NCBI RefSeq assembly: GCF_002284575.1
Contig: NZ_NPKJ01000037.1
Span: forward strand, 41,084-105,083
Reading direction: 5' to 3'
Length of the DNA: 64,000 bases
DNA from: Mesorhizobium temperatum
GTDB lineage: Bacteria; Pseudomonadota; Alphaproteobacteria; Rhizobiales; Rhizobiaceae
In this document: one piece after another, positions 28,795 through 37,226 of the stretch
Layout of the letters: each line of letters opens with the position of its first letter
Numbering within the stretch: position 1 is the stretch's first letter
The notes under the pieces: model-generated
What the model was told of the DNA's origin: nothing
The model's input: the letters and a program-made list of their open reading frames with translations, nothing else
The model's database searches: none
Translations under genes and position numbers: made by a program

Positions 28795-29583
28795 ATGGGT
28801 GAAGATTTTGCAGCGGCTCTACCCGCCAACGCGTGGAACTGGGTTGCGGTATGGCGCCGCAACTATCTATCGTGGAAGAAGATCGCACTTGCGTCAATGC
28901 TCGGTAACCTCGCCGATCCTTTGATCTATCTTTTCGGACTTGGTACTGGCCTCGGAATGATGGTAGGTCGGGTTGAAGATGCGTCCTACGTTGCTTTTTT
29001 GGCAGCCGGAATGGTCGCGACGAGCGCCATGACCGCGTCGACCTTCGAAACAATTTATGCAGCTTACCCTCGCATGCACGAACAGCGCATCTGGGAAGCA
29101 ATCCTGTACACACAACTTACCCTCGGCGACATCGTTCTCGGTGAATTGGCGTGGGCAGCCACCAAGGCCTTTTTGGCCGGCACGGCAATTGCGATCGTCG
29201 CCGCCGTGGTGGGCTATGCGGCGTGGCCGTCCCTGCTATATGTGCTACCAGCCATCGCGCTCACTGGGTTCGCCTTTGCGAGCCTGGCGATGGTCGTCAC
29301 CGCGCTTGCGCCCAGTTACCAGTATTTTGTATTCTACCAGTCGCTCTTCCTCACACCCATGCTGTTCCTGTCAGGCGCGGTCTTCCCGGTCACCCAATTG
29401 TCAGACACCTTTCAGCAGGTAGCGCACTTTTTGCCGCTGGCACATTCGATCGACCTTATTCGTCCGGAAATGCTTGATCGCCCGGCTGGCGGCATCGCCC
29501 TGCATATCGGTGCGCTTTGCCTGTACGCGGTGTTGCCGTTCTTCCTCTCGATGGTGCTGCTTCGCCGGCGCCTAATGCGTTGA
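28795..29583 (+). CDS. nodJ: NodJ, membrane subunit of the Nod factor exporter
   Basis: A 262-residue ABC-2 type permease with about six membrane helices. Blocks typical of Nod[55 protein letters not shown] and [27 protein letters not shown] precedes the ATG and the nodI stop is 3 bp away. It is the last gene of nodABCIJ. A small frame with a strong ribosome site follows. Confidence 0.95.
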   Translation: MGEDFAAALPANAWNWVAVWRRNYLSWKKIALASMLGNLADPLIYLFGLGTGLGMMVGRVEDASYVAFLAAGMVATSAMTASTFETIYAAYPRMHEQRIWEAILYTQLTLGDIVLGELAWAATKAFLAGTAIAIVAAVVGYAAWPSLLYVLPAIALTGFAFASLAMVVTALAPSYQYFVFYQSLFLTPMLFLSGAVFPVTQLSDTFQQVAHFLPLAHSIDLIRPEMLDRPAGGIALHIGALCLYAVLPFFLSMVLLRRRLMR

Positions 29584-29611
29584 GATAACTTCCAAGAGAA
29601 GGAGATCCGTG

Positions 29612-29812
29612 ATGCAGTGCCACGAAATTCGCGCGAAGGCGCATGATCATCCGGCCAAAGTTGGCCATTCGCCGCAAGCACCTCAAAGACACTATCTCCG
29701 TGTTGCAGCTGACGTACGACATTTCCAGCAGGAAAGTCAGCCTGTCACGGGAGGTTCGATGTCTCCCAATCAAGATCTCAGGTTATGGGACGCCGGATTG
29801 ACCATGGGCTGA
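29612..29812 (+). CDS. Small hypothetical gene between nodJ and nodZ
   Basis: A 66-codon frame (or 67 from GTG 29609) begins 6-9 bases after GAAGGAGA, the strongest Shine-Dalgarno in this stretch, 28 bp behind nodJ. The product is His- and Gln-rich (MQCHEIRAKAHDHPAKVGH...). No family recognised. It may be a vestige of another nod gene or a real small protein of the operon. 145 bp without features separate it from nodZ. Confidence 0.35.
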   Translation: MQCHEIRAKAHDHPAKVGHSPQAPQRHYLRVAADVRHFQQESQPVTGGSMSPNQDLRLWDAGLTMG

Positions 29813-29957
29813 TCTCATTAGCTGATTCAGACGAACCCTACGAGAATTGGTAGAGGCGGTGATATCTGACTGGCGTTCGCAGGGGCGAGCGGCATTGCAG
29901 CCCGGTCAGGTCGAACGGTCTTGAGACAGGCCAATTTGGACTTTCTTGTCACGATAA

Positions 29958-30974
29958 ATGGAGAACGAGATGCTAGGACCGCGATCACTGATGATTGGAT
30001 CGGGCGAGGATCGGTTCGTTGTTTCGCGACGGCGTACCGGTTTCGGTGATTGCTTGTGGTCTCTGGCAGCAGCTTGGTCCTACGCTAAGCGGACGGGGCG
30101 GACGCTAGCCATAGATTGGCGTGGCTCCTGTTATCTCGATCAACCCTTCACCAATGCCTTTCCGGTGTTCTTCGAGCCAATTCAAGACATCGCTGGCGTA
30201 CCGGTTATTTGCGATGACCAGGTCAACCAGCTCTCATTCCCTGGGCCTTTCTTCCCGCCGTGGTGGAATAAGCCATCGATCGACTGCGTTTGCCGCCCAG
30301 ATGAACAGATTTTCCGAGAACGTGACGAGCTGAGAGAGCTTTTCGAGGCCCAAGATGATACTGCAGCCAACACAGTAGTGTGTGATGCTTGCTTGATGTG
30401 GCGTTGCGATATGGATGCCGAACGACAGATTTTTCGGAGTATCAAACCGAGGCCTGAAATTGAAGCTCGGATTGACGCCATCTACCAGGAGCACTTTAAG
30501 GAGCACAGCATAATCGGGGTGCATGTCCGGCACGGCAATGGCGAAGATATAATGGAGCACGCTCCCTACTGGGCTGATCCGGAACTCGCCTTCCGGCAGG
30601 TATGCACGGCCATTCGTAAGGCTAAAGCGCTACCGCATCCAAAACCTGTGAGGGTGTTCTTGTGTACTGACAGTGAGCAGGTGCGTCATTACTTGTCGGG
30701 CGTGTTTCCCGATCTTTTCACTATTCCAAAACACTTCCAGGCGGATCGGGCCGGGCCATTACACAGCGCAGCACTGGGCGTTGACGGCGGTTTTTCTGCT
30801 CTCGTCGAGATGTACCTCCTCGGGCGATGCGATACCGTGGTTCGCTTCCCGCCGACTAGCGCCTTCTCGCGCTATGCCCGCCTCGTCGTGCCACGTATTA
30901 TTGAATTCGATTTGAACGATCCGGGTGGTTTGAGGTTTATTGACAACTCGTCCGAAGATCTCCCGACTTTGTGA
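29958..30974 (+). CDS. nodZ: NodZ, Nod factor alpha-1,6-fucosyltransferase
   Basis: A 338-residue GT23 enzyme that puts fucose from GDP-fucose on the reducing-end GlcNAc. Clear NodZ blocks: VVSRRRTGFGDCLWSLAAAW, RTLAIDWRGSCYLDQPF, CDACLMWRCD, the donor-binding VHVRHGNGEDIM, FLCTDSEQV, and RFPPTSAFSRYARL at the end. ATG 29970 sits 6 bases after GGAG and may be the real start; 29991 is possible too. No nod box or sigma54 site is seen directly upstream, so it may depend on the nodABCIJ transcript. No GDP-fucose genes (noeL, nolK) are in the window. Confidence 0.94.
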   Translation: MENEMLGPRSLMIGSGEDRFVVSRRRTGFGDCLWSLAAAWSYAKRTGRTLAIDWRGSCYLDQPFTNAFPVFFEPIQDIAGVPVICDDQVNQLSFPGPFFPPWWNKPSIDCVCRPDEQIFRERDELRELFEAQDDTAANTVVCDACLMWRCDMDAERQIFRSIKPRPEIEARIDAIYQEHFKEHSIIGVHVRHGNGEDIMEHAPYWADPELAFRQVCTAIRKAKALPHPKPVRVFLCTDSEQVRHYLSGVFPDLFTIPKHFQADRAGPLHSAALGVDGGFSALVEMYLLGRCDTVVRFPPTSAFSRYARLVVPRIIEFDLNDPGGLRFIDNSSEDLPTL

Positions 30975-31673
30975 AAGTGCTGGCACTCTCGTGAATCTGG
31001 TCCTGACGGGTAGACGCCCCTATCCTGCACCATTCAAATCTGGCATCGCCGCCGCGAGAGGTGCGTGAAGCCCTCATATACCGGCGAACGGCCCGGTTCG
31101 CCCCAAATAAGGCCGCTAGCACACGCCAGGGAACGTCATCGTCGGCATATTGCGGACGGCGACCGGCGTGGGACCGCGCGCGACCTGCCACGACGTTGAA
31201 GGCGGCCGGACTCCGGGTTCAGGGCGCCGACCGGCGCGGCCGGAACGCACCATGTTCGCATTGGCTCGCCTTATCCAAATTCAGGACGGAGGCGCCACCC
31301 GCCAAGTCCACTGCATGACGCAGATGATCTGAAACGCGCTCAGCTGCCTGCCTGTCCGCAGCCCGGCGAAATCCCCCGGGATGGGGTTCCGGGTAATGCC
31401 GTGGTCAGGACTGTCGCCGACCCGAGTCGACGCGCCTATGAGATGGGCACATCGATATTGCGCGGAACCAGCATCATGGTTGGCAGCTTGTGCATGGAGC
31501 CCTGGGCCATCTCACAGGAAGGCTGCGGCGTAAAAATGCGCAGCGCGACTCGGAATTTCCACGCCCGGCTGACGCGTCGAATCCTCAGATCCGAATTGCC
31601 CCGGGCGAACAGCGTCGCCCGCCGTCAGGGAGGCCCGCAACTGCTAAGCAGAGAGGCGAAGTGCACGTGAACG
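30975..31673. other. 700-bp region without a recognisable gene
   Basis: Between nodZ and nod box 4. Several short open frames exist but none shows a known motif, a good ribosome site or steady codon use. It may hold decayed sequence. Confidence 0.5.
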
Positions 31674-31725
31674 CATCCATTCCGTAAATGTGTTCCATCA
31701 AAGCAAACGATTACTCTGATGACCC
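31674..31725 (+). promoter_or_regulatory. nod box 4 (nodO-like gene)
   Basis: CATCCATTCCGTAAATGTG then TTCCATCAAAGCAAACGAT and TACTCTGATGACC. The left part and the ATCAAAGCAAACGATT core fit the nod box, while the right end is weak (TTACTCTGATG for TTTTACCAATC). It lies about 60 bp before nodO. Confidence 0.78.
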
Positions 31726-31786
31726 GATAACGAATATGAAGGCGCGCCAGCTGGCGTGGTGGGCTGCATCATAAGGAGTTTTTGCG

Positions 31787-32602
31787 ATGGTAAAGATTAT
31801 CGAGGGTGGCCCGCGTTCCGAAACGCTCCTCGGCACCGAGCTTGACGAGTTGATCGGGGGTTACCAGGGCAATGACTGGATTGACGCACGTGGCGGCAAC
31901 GACGAAATCTCGGCTGGCGAGGGCAGTGACCAAGCCATCGGCGGCGAGGGCAACGACCGCATCTTCGGCGAAGATGGCTGGGACCATCTCTCCGGCGACA
32001 ACGGCCGCGACAAACCACGCATCGTCGGCGAGGACAATGACAAGCTCAACGGCGGTCCCGGCGAGGACGTGCTCTACGTGGGTGACGGCGAGGACACTCT
32101 GATCGGGGGCGCCGACAATGACACGTTCCTGTTCCAGTTCCACAATCCAATGTCTGGGGTCGACCCGAGGTACGCTGGGTCGAAGCCGGACATCAGCACT
32201 ATCGTCGATTTCGACCGGACGGAGGATAAGTTCGCCTTCGATGCGGTGGGCCTCGACAACGACGGTTTTGGGGCGAACTTCATCAATAACGCCAGCGTAC
32301 AGTCTGGCTCCCCGGTGAGCAGCTTCTACAGCGGTGCGGCCTCGGGTGCGAACGGCGAGCACGTCGTGGTGATCACTGACGAACCTTTCACCTCTGCCTC
32401 TGCCGCCGCGAGTGCGATCTCCGGCGAGGCCCCCGGCGACATCATCGTCTACCACTACAACGACGGCATCAACAGAATGGCGAATTTGGCCTATGTCACC
32501 TCCGAGAACCACGCGGAGGAGTTCGTTCACCTGAGCGGTATACACAGCTTGGCCGACCTGGCCGGCATGGGCCTGACCGCGTCGGACTTCAGCTTCGTTT
32601 GA
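31787..32602 (+). CDS. nodO: NodO-like secreted RTX calcium-binding protein
   Basis: A 271-residue protein, near the 284 of R. leguminosarum NodO. Residues ~25-110 hold about nine tandem RTX nonapeptides (GGYQGNDWI, ARGGNDEIS, GGEGNDRIF, GDGEDTLI, GGADNDTFL), which bind calcium after export. The acidic C-terminus carries the uncleaved secretion signal. NodO forms cation channels in plant membranes and broadens host range. AAGGAG precedes ATG 31787, a nod box lies upstream, and a type I ATPase and adaptor lie downstream. The family also includes other small RTX proteins, so the symbol rests on size plus nod context. Confidence 0.75.
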   Translation: MVKIIEGGPRSETLLGTELDELIGGYQGNDWIDARGGNDEISAGEGSDQAIGGEGNDRIFGEDGWDHLSGDNGRDKPRIVGEDNDKLNGGPGEDVLYVGDGEDTLIGGADNDTFLFQFHNPMSGVDPRYAGSKPDISTIVDFDRTEDKFAFDAVGLDNDGFGANFINNASVQSGSPVSSFYSGAASGANGEHVVVITDEPFTSASAAASAISGEAPGDIIVYHYNDGINRMANLAYVTSENHAEEFVHLSGIHSLADLAGMGLTASDFSFV

Positions 32603-32625
32603 TCCGGAAAACCCGTACGGAACCC

Positions 32626-32660
32626 GCGCCCCGCCACCCCCGGCGGGCGCTTTCCTTTTC
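32626..32660 (+). terminator. Rho-independent terminator after nodO
   Basis: GCGCC-CCGCC pairs with GGCGG-GCGC (one bulged C) and is followed by TTTCCTTTT, 24 bp after the nodO stop. It would isolate nodO from the secretion genes. Confidence 0.65.
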
Positions 32661-32662
32661 AG

Positions 32663-32885
32663 CTACTTGCGGCTGGCCGTGGCGCCCGAGAGCCGGCGCA
32701 GCGTGTAAGATTGATGAAGTCATGCGCGTGGCGCTGGTCGTACACCGAATCCTCCTTGAAGGGTCGAGGTGGTAAGGCTGTTCGGGCCCTTTCGGCCGGC
32801 GACGATGACATTGCCCTTCCAAAGCTTCAGCCGGACGGTGTTGTTGACCCGCTCCATCAATGCCGGGTTAACATAGTCGGCGGGA
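32663..32885 (-). pseudogene. 3' fragment of argG (argininosuccinate synthase), plus IS scrap
   Basis: Read leftward with a frameshift: NPALMERVNNTVRLKLWKGN, VIVAGRKGPNSL, then VYDQRHAHDFINLTRLRRL-like codons to a TAG at 32665-32663. This is the C-terminal end of ArgG. Further right (to ~32980) the sequence gives LAERAYDTDRIRSL, a transposase-like DDE block of the IS5 type. Neither piece is functional. Confidence 0.65.
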
Positions 32886-33028
32886 GCACTGATCCTGAAT
32901 CAGCGAGCGGATGCGGTCGGTGTCGTAGGCCCGTTCGGCGAGCACTATCCGGTGCTGGATCGCCAGATCCTCACAATGCTTGTTAACGGAGGCCCTCCCT
33001 GAGTAACCATTCCTTTAACGTTTCAGCT

Positions 33029-34789
33029 TTGAGACCCTTCCCTCTGACTTCCACTATTTGGGGAGTTTTATTGATCAGTGGTGTGGTCAACCTGCTTGCG
33101 CTGACCTCGCCGCTGTTCATGCTGCAGGTCTACGACCGCGTTCTTGCAAGTGGCAGCGTACCGACGCTAGTGGGGCTCGTCGTGCTTGCTGCGGGGCTTT
33201 TTGCGTTCCAATGCATGCTCGACATTCTGCGCGCCCGCGTGCTGCTCCGGATCGGCGAGCGTTTCGATGGACAGTTTTCCGGACGCGTTCACGATGCTAT
33301 CGTTTGCCTTCCGCTTTCAACGCGCATGCCGGGCGACGGCTTGCAGCCGCTTCGCGATCTCGACAATGTTCGCGGATTCCTAGGTGGAAACGGTCCGACC
33401 GCGTTCTTCGATCTGCCATGGATGCTGCTTTATCTTGGCATTTGCTTCCTCTTTCATTTCTGGATCGGCATGACGGCCCTTGTCGGGGCGATCGTCCTGA
33501 TATCTCTGACATTTCTTACCAACGGTCTCTCGCAGCGGCCGATACGCGATACCATTGCCCACAATATGGTCCGCAATGGCCTACTGGAAGCAGCACGTCG
33601 CAATGCCGAGGTCGTGCAAGCTCTCGGTCTCGGAAAGCGGATCGCTGCCCGATGGCACAAGGCCAATGCCAAGTATCTGGCCGCCAATCGGAAAGCAGGG
33701 GACGTCGCAGGTGGGCTCGGTGGCATTTCAAAGTCGCTGCGCGTGATGCTGCAATCGGCCATTCTTGCCGTCGGCGCGTACTTGGTCATCAGGCAGGAGG
33801 CTACGGCCGGGGTCATGGTTGCCAGCTCGATCATGATGGGGCGTGCGCTGGCTCCGGTCGATCTGGCCATTTCGAACTGGAAACCCTTCCTCATGGCGCG
33901 CCAGAGTTGGGCCCGGCTGGAGGACCTCCTGGCAAAGGTCACTGAACCCGGCCCTGTTATGCCAATGCCTGCACCTGAACGCGAACTGCGCGTCGAAGGC
34001 GTGACAATCGTTCCGCCCGGCGAAAGGAAGCCGACCGTGACCGGCCTTGCGTTTGCCGTTCAGGCGGGAAGCGCACTCGGGGTCATCGGTGCATCGGGTT
34101 CCGGCAAGTCGACACTCTCGCGCGCCATCGTCGGCGCATGGGCGCCGGCCGCCGGAAAGGTTCGCATCGACAGCGCAAGCCTAGATCAATGGGACCGGGA
34201 AGCACTAGGCCGTCATGTCGGCTATCTGCCGCAAGGCGTTGAACTGTTCGACGGCACCATTGCCGAAAACATCGCTCGTTTTGAAGATAATCCTGACCCT
34301 GAGGCTATTGTCGCCGCGGCGAAGGCAGCGGGCACGCACGAACTGATCCTCCGATTTGAGCACGGTTACGAAACTCGGATCGGTGAGGCCGGATCGGCAC
34401 TTTCCGCCGGGCAGCGTCAGCGTATCGGTCTTGCCCGTGCTCTCTATCGCGACCCTTTCCTTGTTGTGCTTGATGAACCCAATGCCAATCTTGATGCGGA
34501 AGGCGAGGCCGCCGTCGTTGAGGCGATCGCCTCCGTCCGCCAGCGTAGGGGCGTTGCGGTTGTCGTCGCCCATCGGCCGAGTGCCATCCGCGCCGTGGAT
34601 TACGTGTTGATGATGGAAGGTGGGCGGCAGAGAGCCTTTGGTCTGCGTGATGAAGTGCTTCCCAAGGTCTTGAAGGCTGCAGCGATGGCACGAGGCGCCG
34701 GGGTCAAGGCCAACGGGTCTACACAGGATAACGTGGGAGAGTGCACTGACATGGAGGATCCCGATGTCCGGCATCGATCAGAACAATGA
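33029..34789 (+). CDS. Type I secretion ABC ATPase/permease (PrsD-like)
   Basis: A 586-residue exporter of the PrsD/AprD/HasD group, which has no peptidase domain. Membrane part: WGVLLISGVVNLLALTSPLF, MLQVYDRVLASGSVPTLVGL. ATPase: Walker A GASGSGKST, signature LSAGQRQRIGLARAL, Walker B LVVLDEPNANLD. The annotated TTG start at 33029 is poor: the frame is open upstream and GGAGG at 32988 is well placed for an unusual CTG at 32999 (product LSNHSFNVSALRP). It overlaps the adaptor gene by 26 bp. It very likely exports the NodO-like protein next door. Confidence 0.85.
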   Translation: MRPFPLTSTIWGVLLISGVVNLLALTSPLFMLQVYDRVLASGSVPTLVGLVVLAAGLFAFQCMLDILRARVLLRIGERFDGQFSGRVHDAIVCLPLSTRMPGDGLQPLRDLDNVRGFLGGNGPTAFFDLPWMLLYLGICFLFHFWIGMTALVGAIVLISLTFLTNGLSQRPIRDTIAHNMVRNGLLEAARRNAEVVQALGLGKRIAARWHKANAKYLAANRKAGDVAGGLGGISKSLRVMLQSAILAVGAYLVIRQEATAGVMVASSIMMGRALAPVDLAISNWKPFLMARQSWARLEDLLAKVTEPGPVMPMPAPERELRVEGVTIVPPGERKPTVTGLAFAVQAGSALGVIGASGSGKSTLSRAIVGAWAPAAGKVRIDSASLDQWDREALGRHVGYLPQGVELFDGTIAENIARFEDNPDPEAIVAAAKAAGTHELILRFEHGYETRIGEAGSALSAGQRQRIGLARALYRDPFLVVLDEPNANLDAEGEAAVVEAIASVRQRRGVAVVVAHRPSAIRAVDYVLMMEGGRQRAFGLRDEVLPKVLKAAAMARGAGVKANGSTQDNVGECTDMEDPDVRHRSEQ

Positions 34790-36077
34790 CGTTTCCAGCT
34801 CCATTCGCCGGCACCTGTCGGCGGGCCTGCTGGCGAGCGTGATCTTTGTCGGAGGAGCCGGAGTCTGGGCGGCCGTCACGAATCTCTCCGGTGCGGTTGT
34901 CGCCTCCGGACACTTCGTCGTCGATTCCTATGTGAAGAAGGTGCAGCACCCAACCGGCGGGGTGGTGGGAGAAATCCTGGTGGGCGAAGGCGACAAGGTA
35001 AAAGCCGGCGACATCGTCATGCGGCTCGATGCCACCCAGACGCGCGCCAATCTCGCCATCGTCACCAAGCGGCTCGATGAGCTGGCCGCCCGGCTGGCAC
35101 GGCTTGAAGCTGAGCGTGACGATCTGGCGGAGATCGCCTTCCCGGGCTGGCTGCTTGCCCGCAGAGATGTTCCGGACGTAGCTTCGGCAATACATAGTGA
35201 GACGCGGCTGTTCGAATTCCGCAGACAATCCCGCGAAGGAAGGCAGGCCCAGCTAGCGGAGCGCATTACCCAATATGAGCACGAGATGGAGGGACTCAAG
35301 GCGCAGGAGATTGCCTATGAGAAAGGCATCGAGATTCTCCAAAAGGAAATTGCTGCCCTGAGTGGGCTGCGCGAACAAGGAATTGTCTCGGACCAACGCT
35401 TGAACAGCCTGAAGACGCAGGTTGTCACTTTCGGCGGCGAACGTGGTGAGAAGATTGCCTATCAGGCACAGTCGGCAGGCCGCATAACCGAAACGCGCCT
35501 GCAGATCCTGCAGATCGATCAGGATCTCAAGACGGAAGTCGGCCAGGAGCTTAGAGAGGTTCAGGCGCAGGTTGGGGAATATGTCGAGCGCAAGGTGGCG
35601 GCTGAAGACGAGCTGCGACGGATCGATATTGTCGCGCCGCAATCCGGCATCGTTCAACAACTCGCATTTCATACGGTCGGCGGAGTGATCACGCCCGCCG
35701 ATCCGATTATGCTAATTGTGCCAGAAGGCGACGATCTCGCGCTGGAAGTACGGATCCCCCCCAAGGACATCGATCAAATCCAGCTTGGTCACAAGGCCGT
35801 GCTGCGGATGTCAGCCTTCAATCTGAGAACCACGCCCGAATTGAACGGATATGTCGGCCGGATCGCAGCCGATCTGGCGACGGACGAAAAAACCGGCATT
35901 TCCTATTATCTGGTGCGCATATCGGTCCCGCATGCGGAACTGACAAAGCTTAAGGACCTGACGCTCGTGCCTGGCATGCCGGCCGAAGCAATGGTCCAGA
36001 CGGGTGAGCGTACGGCGCTTTCCTATCTTGTGAAGCCGCTATCCGACCAAATCAGTCGGGCATTCCGGGAGGAATAG
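34764..36077 (+). CDS. Type I secretion periplasmic adaptor, HlyD family (PrsE-like)
   Basis: A 437-residue membrane fusion protein linking the ATPase to an outer-membrane TolC channel. One N-terminal membrane helix (SAGLLASVIFVGGAGVW), a lipoyl-like half (VQHPTGGVVGEILVGEGDKV), a long coiled coil at about residues 95-275, and a C-terminal beta barrel (PQSGIVQQLAFHTVGGVITP; VGRIAADLATDEKTG; VPGMPAEAMVQTGERTALSY) in HlyD family order. ATG 34764 lies inside the end of the ATPase gene. No TolC gene is in the window. Confidence 0.88.
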   Translation: MSGIDQNNDVSSSIRRHLSAGLLASVIFVGGAGVWAAVTNLSGAVVASGHFVVDSYVKKVQHPTGGVVGEILVGEGDKVKAGDIVMRLDATQTRANLAIVTKRLDELAARLARLEAERDDLAEIAFPGWLLARRDVPDVASAIHSETRLFEFRRQSREGRQAQLAERITQYEHEMEGLKAQEIAYEKGIEILQKEIAALSGLREQGIVSDQRLNSLKTQVVTFGGERGEKIAYQAQSAGRITETRLQILQIDQDLKTEVGQELREVQAQVGEYVERKVAAEDELRRIDIVAPQSGIVQQLAFHTVGGVITPADPIMLIVPEGDDLALEVRIPPKDIDQIQLGHKAVLRMSAFNLRTTPELNGYVGRIAADLATDEKTGISYYLVRISVPHAELTKLKDLTLVPGMPAEAMVQTGERTALSYLVKPLSDQISRAFREE

Positions 36078-36937
36078 AATATTAGACCTTTTCGCTGGTG
36101 AAGTCTTATATTTTGCGAAGAATTGGAATGGCAAGGCTAAGGCAGAGAATTCCGTAATGTCGTCCCCGTACTTCAGCAGCAAAGGGAGGTTTTCTTAATC
36201 CGTTTCTTCTCGCAGAGGCTCTAAACTTCCTCGTCGCGCTAGCTCTGCAACTTCGGCGACAGCTATAGAGAGCGTTCTCGCAACGTTGAAATACCACTGA
36301 TGCTGTGCGTCGAATGGGTGACGCTTTAGCTCAGACGGATCTCGACGCCTGCCGCGCAAGTCGAAACGCTCAGCAACTTTGCCGCAAGCGCGGTCGAATC
36401 GCCGCTGATCCCGAAGGCATCGCGCCGCGGGCCTGCAATTCCTGGAGCAATGCAGGAAGCGCCAACCTCATCAATGACACTGCAAAAGTCGGAAAGACGT
36501 GAGCACCCCGGCGATCGCTTGAAGGCCCCCGCGATCTCGTCGTTCTGCGTGTTGGCGGTTTATGCGGATGCGCGCGATTTCCGGTTGGACATGGCCCAAC
36601 GTCTAACTGAGAGATTGGCCGCGAGGCCCCGCCCTCGAGCATTGGCAGTTGCTAACGACAACATTGCTTACTGTGCCGGACCATACAGTGGCCAAAGCCC
36701 ATGAAGCCGGAGGTCGGTGGTGCCCTTGCTGTCAATCGCCCTTAGGCGCCTTTGGCGAAGCCGTCGGAATGTCACCTCCGCGGAATGGGTCGAAGTCAGC
36801 GTTGCGTTTGCTCACTACACTGGGCCCGGAAGAAATTCGCCCTTAGTCCATCCTCGAAGCGTGATCAGGTCCGCGTAAGCGCCACCCGGCGAAGCGTAGT
36901 CCTCTCCCGGCCAATCACAGGTGCATGGCTTGCCAAA
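36078..36937. other. 860-bp region without a recognisable gene
   Basis: Between the secretion adaptor and nod box 5. Short frames only; a piece around 36590-36680 reads like the end of a protein (AVANDNIAYCAGPY) but no family was recognised. Confidence 0.5.
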
Positions 36938-36990
36938 CATCCATCGTGCGGATGCGTTCCATCAATACAATCGATTTTACGAATTATAGA
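36938..36990 (+). promoter_or_regulatory. nod box 5 (FkbM methyltransferase), best match to consensus
   Basis: CATCCATCGTGCGGATGCG then TTCCATCAATACAATCGAT and TTTACGAATT. It has the ACAATCGATTTTA core in full, closer to the consensus than the boxes in front of nodA or nodFE. Confidence 0.9.
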
Positions 36991-37027
36991 GAATAGCGGA
37001 TATGAAAACGTCGGCCGGGAGAACAGG

Positions 37028-37180
37028 TCTACTGAGAATGCGAGCTGCCACTCGCCGACCAGTCAAACTGTCCAACTTCTTCCGAAAGATTCATGGACCG
37101 ACCGGCGCGGTCGAGGCGGGATCATTCGAAACAAATCGCAGTTGGCTGGCGCTAGCCCCGGGGTTCCGGTTGATATACCT
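37028..37180 (+). pseudogene. Decayed nodA 5' segment behind nod box 5
   Basis: The bases follow nodA codons ~9-58 (GAGCTGCCACTCGCCGACCA, CAACTTCTTCCGAAAGA, TTCGAAACAAATCGCAGTTGG) with indels, for example one base lost between CTCGCCGACCAG and ACTTCTTCC. It is a nodA fossil trailing the nod box; the rest of nodA is missing. Confidence 0.82.
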
Positions 37181-37226
37181 TCCAGGGATGTCGCGTGTGC
37201 AATTGAGGCATTGAGGGTAAAGTTCG

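Noticed and set aside
29813..29957. Own nod box for nodZ
   Set aside because: The sequence lacks both the left half and the AAACAATC core; nodZ probably depends on readthrough from nodABCIJ or a different promoter.
33029..34789. Secretion ATPase as a bacteriocin or C39-peptidase exporter
   Set aside because: There is no N-terminal peptidase domain and no double-glycine substrate nearby; the RTX protein fits better.
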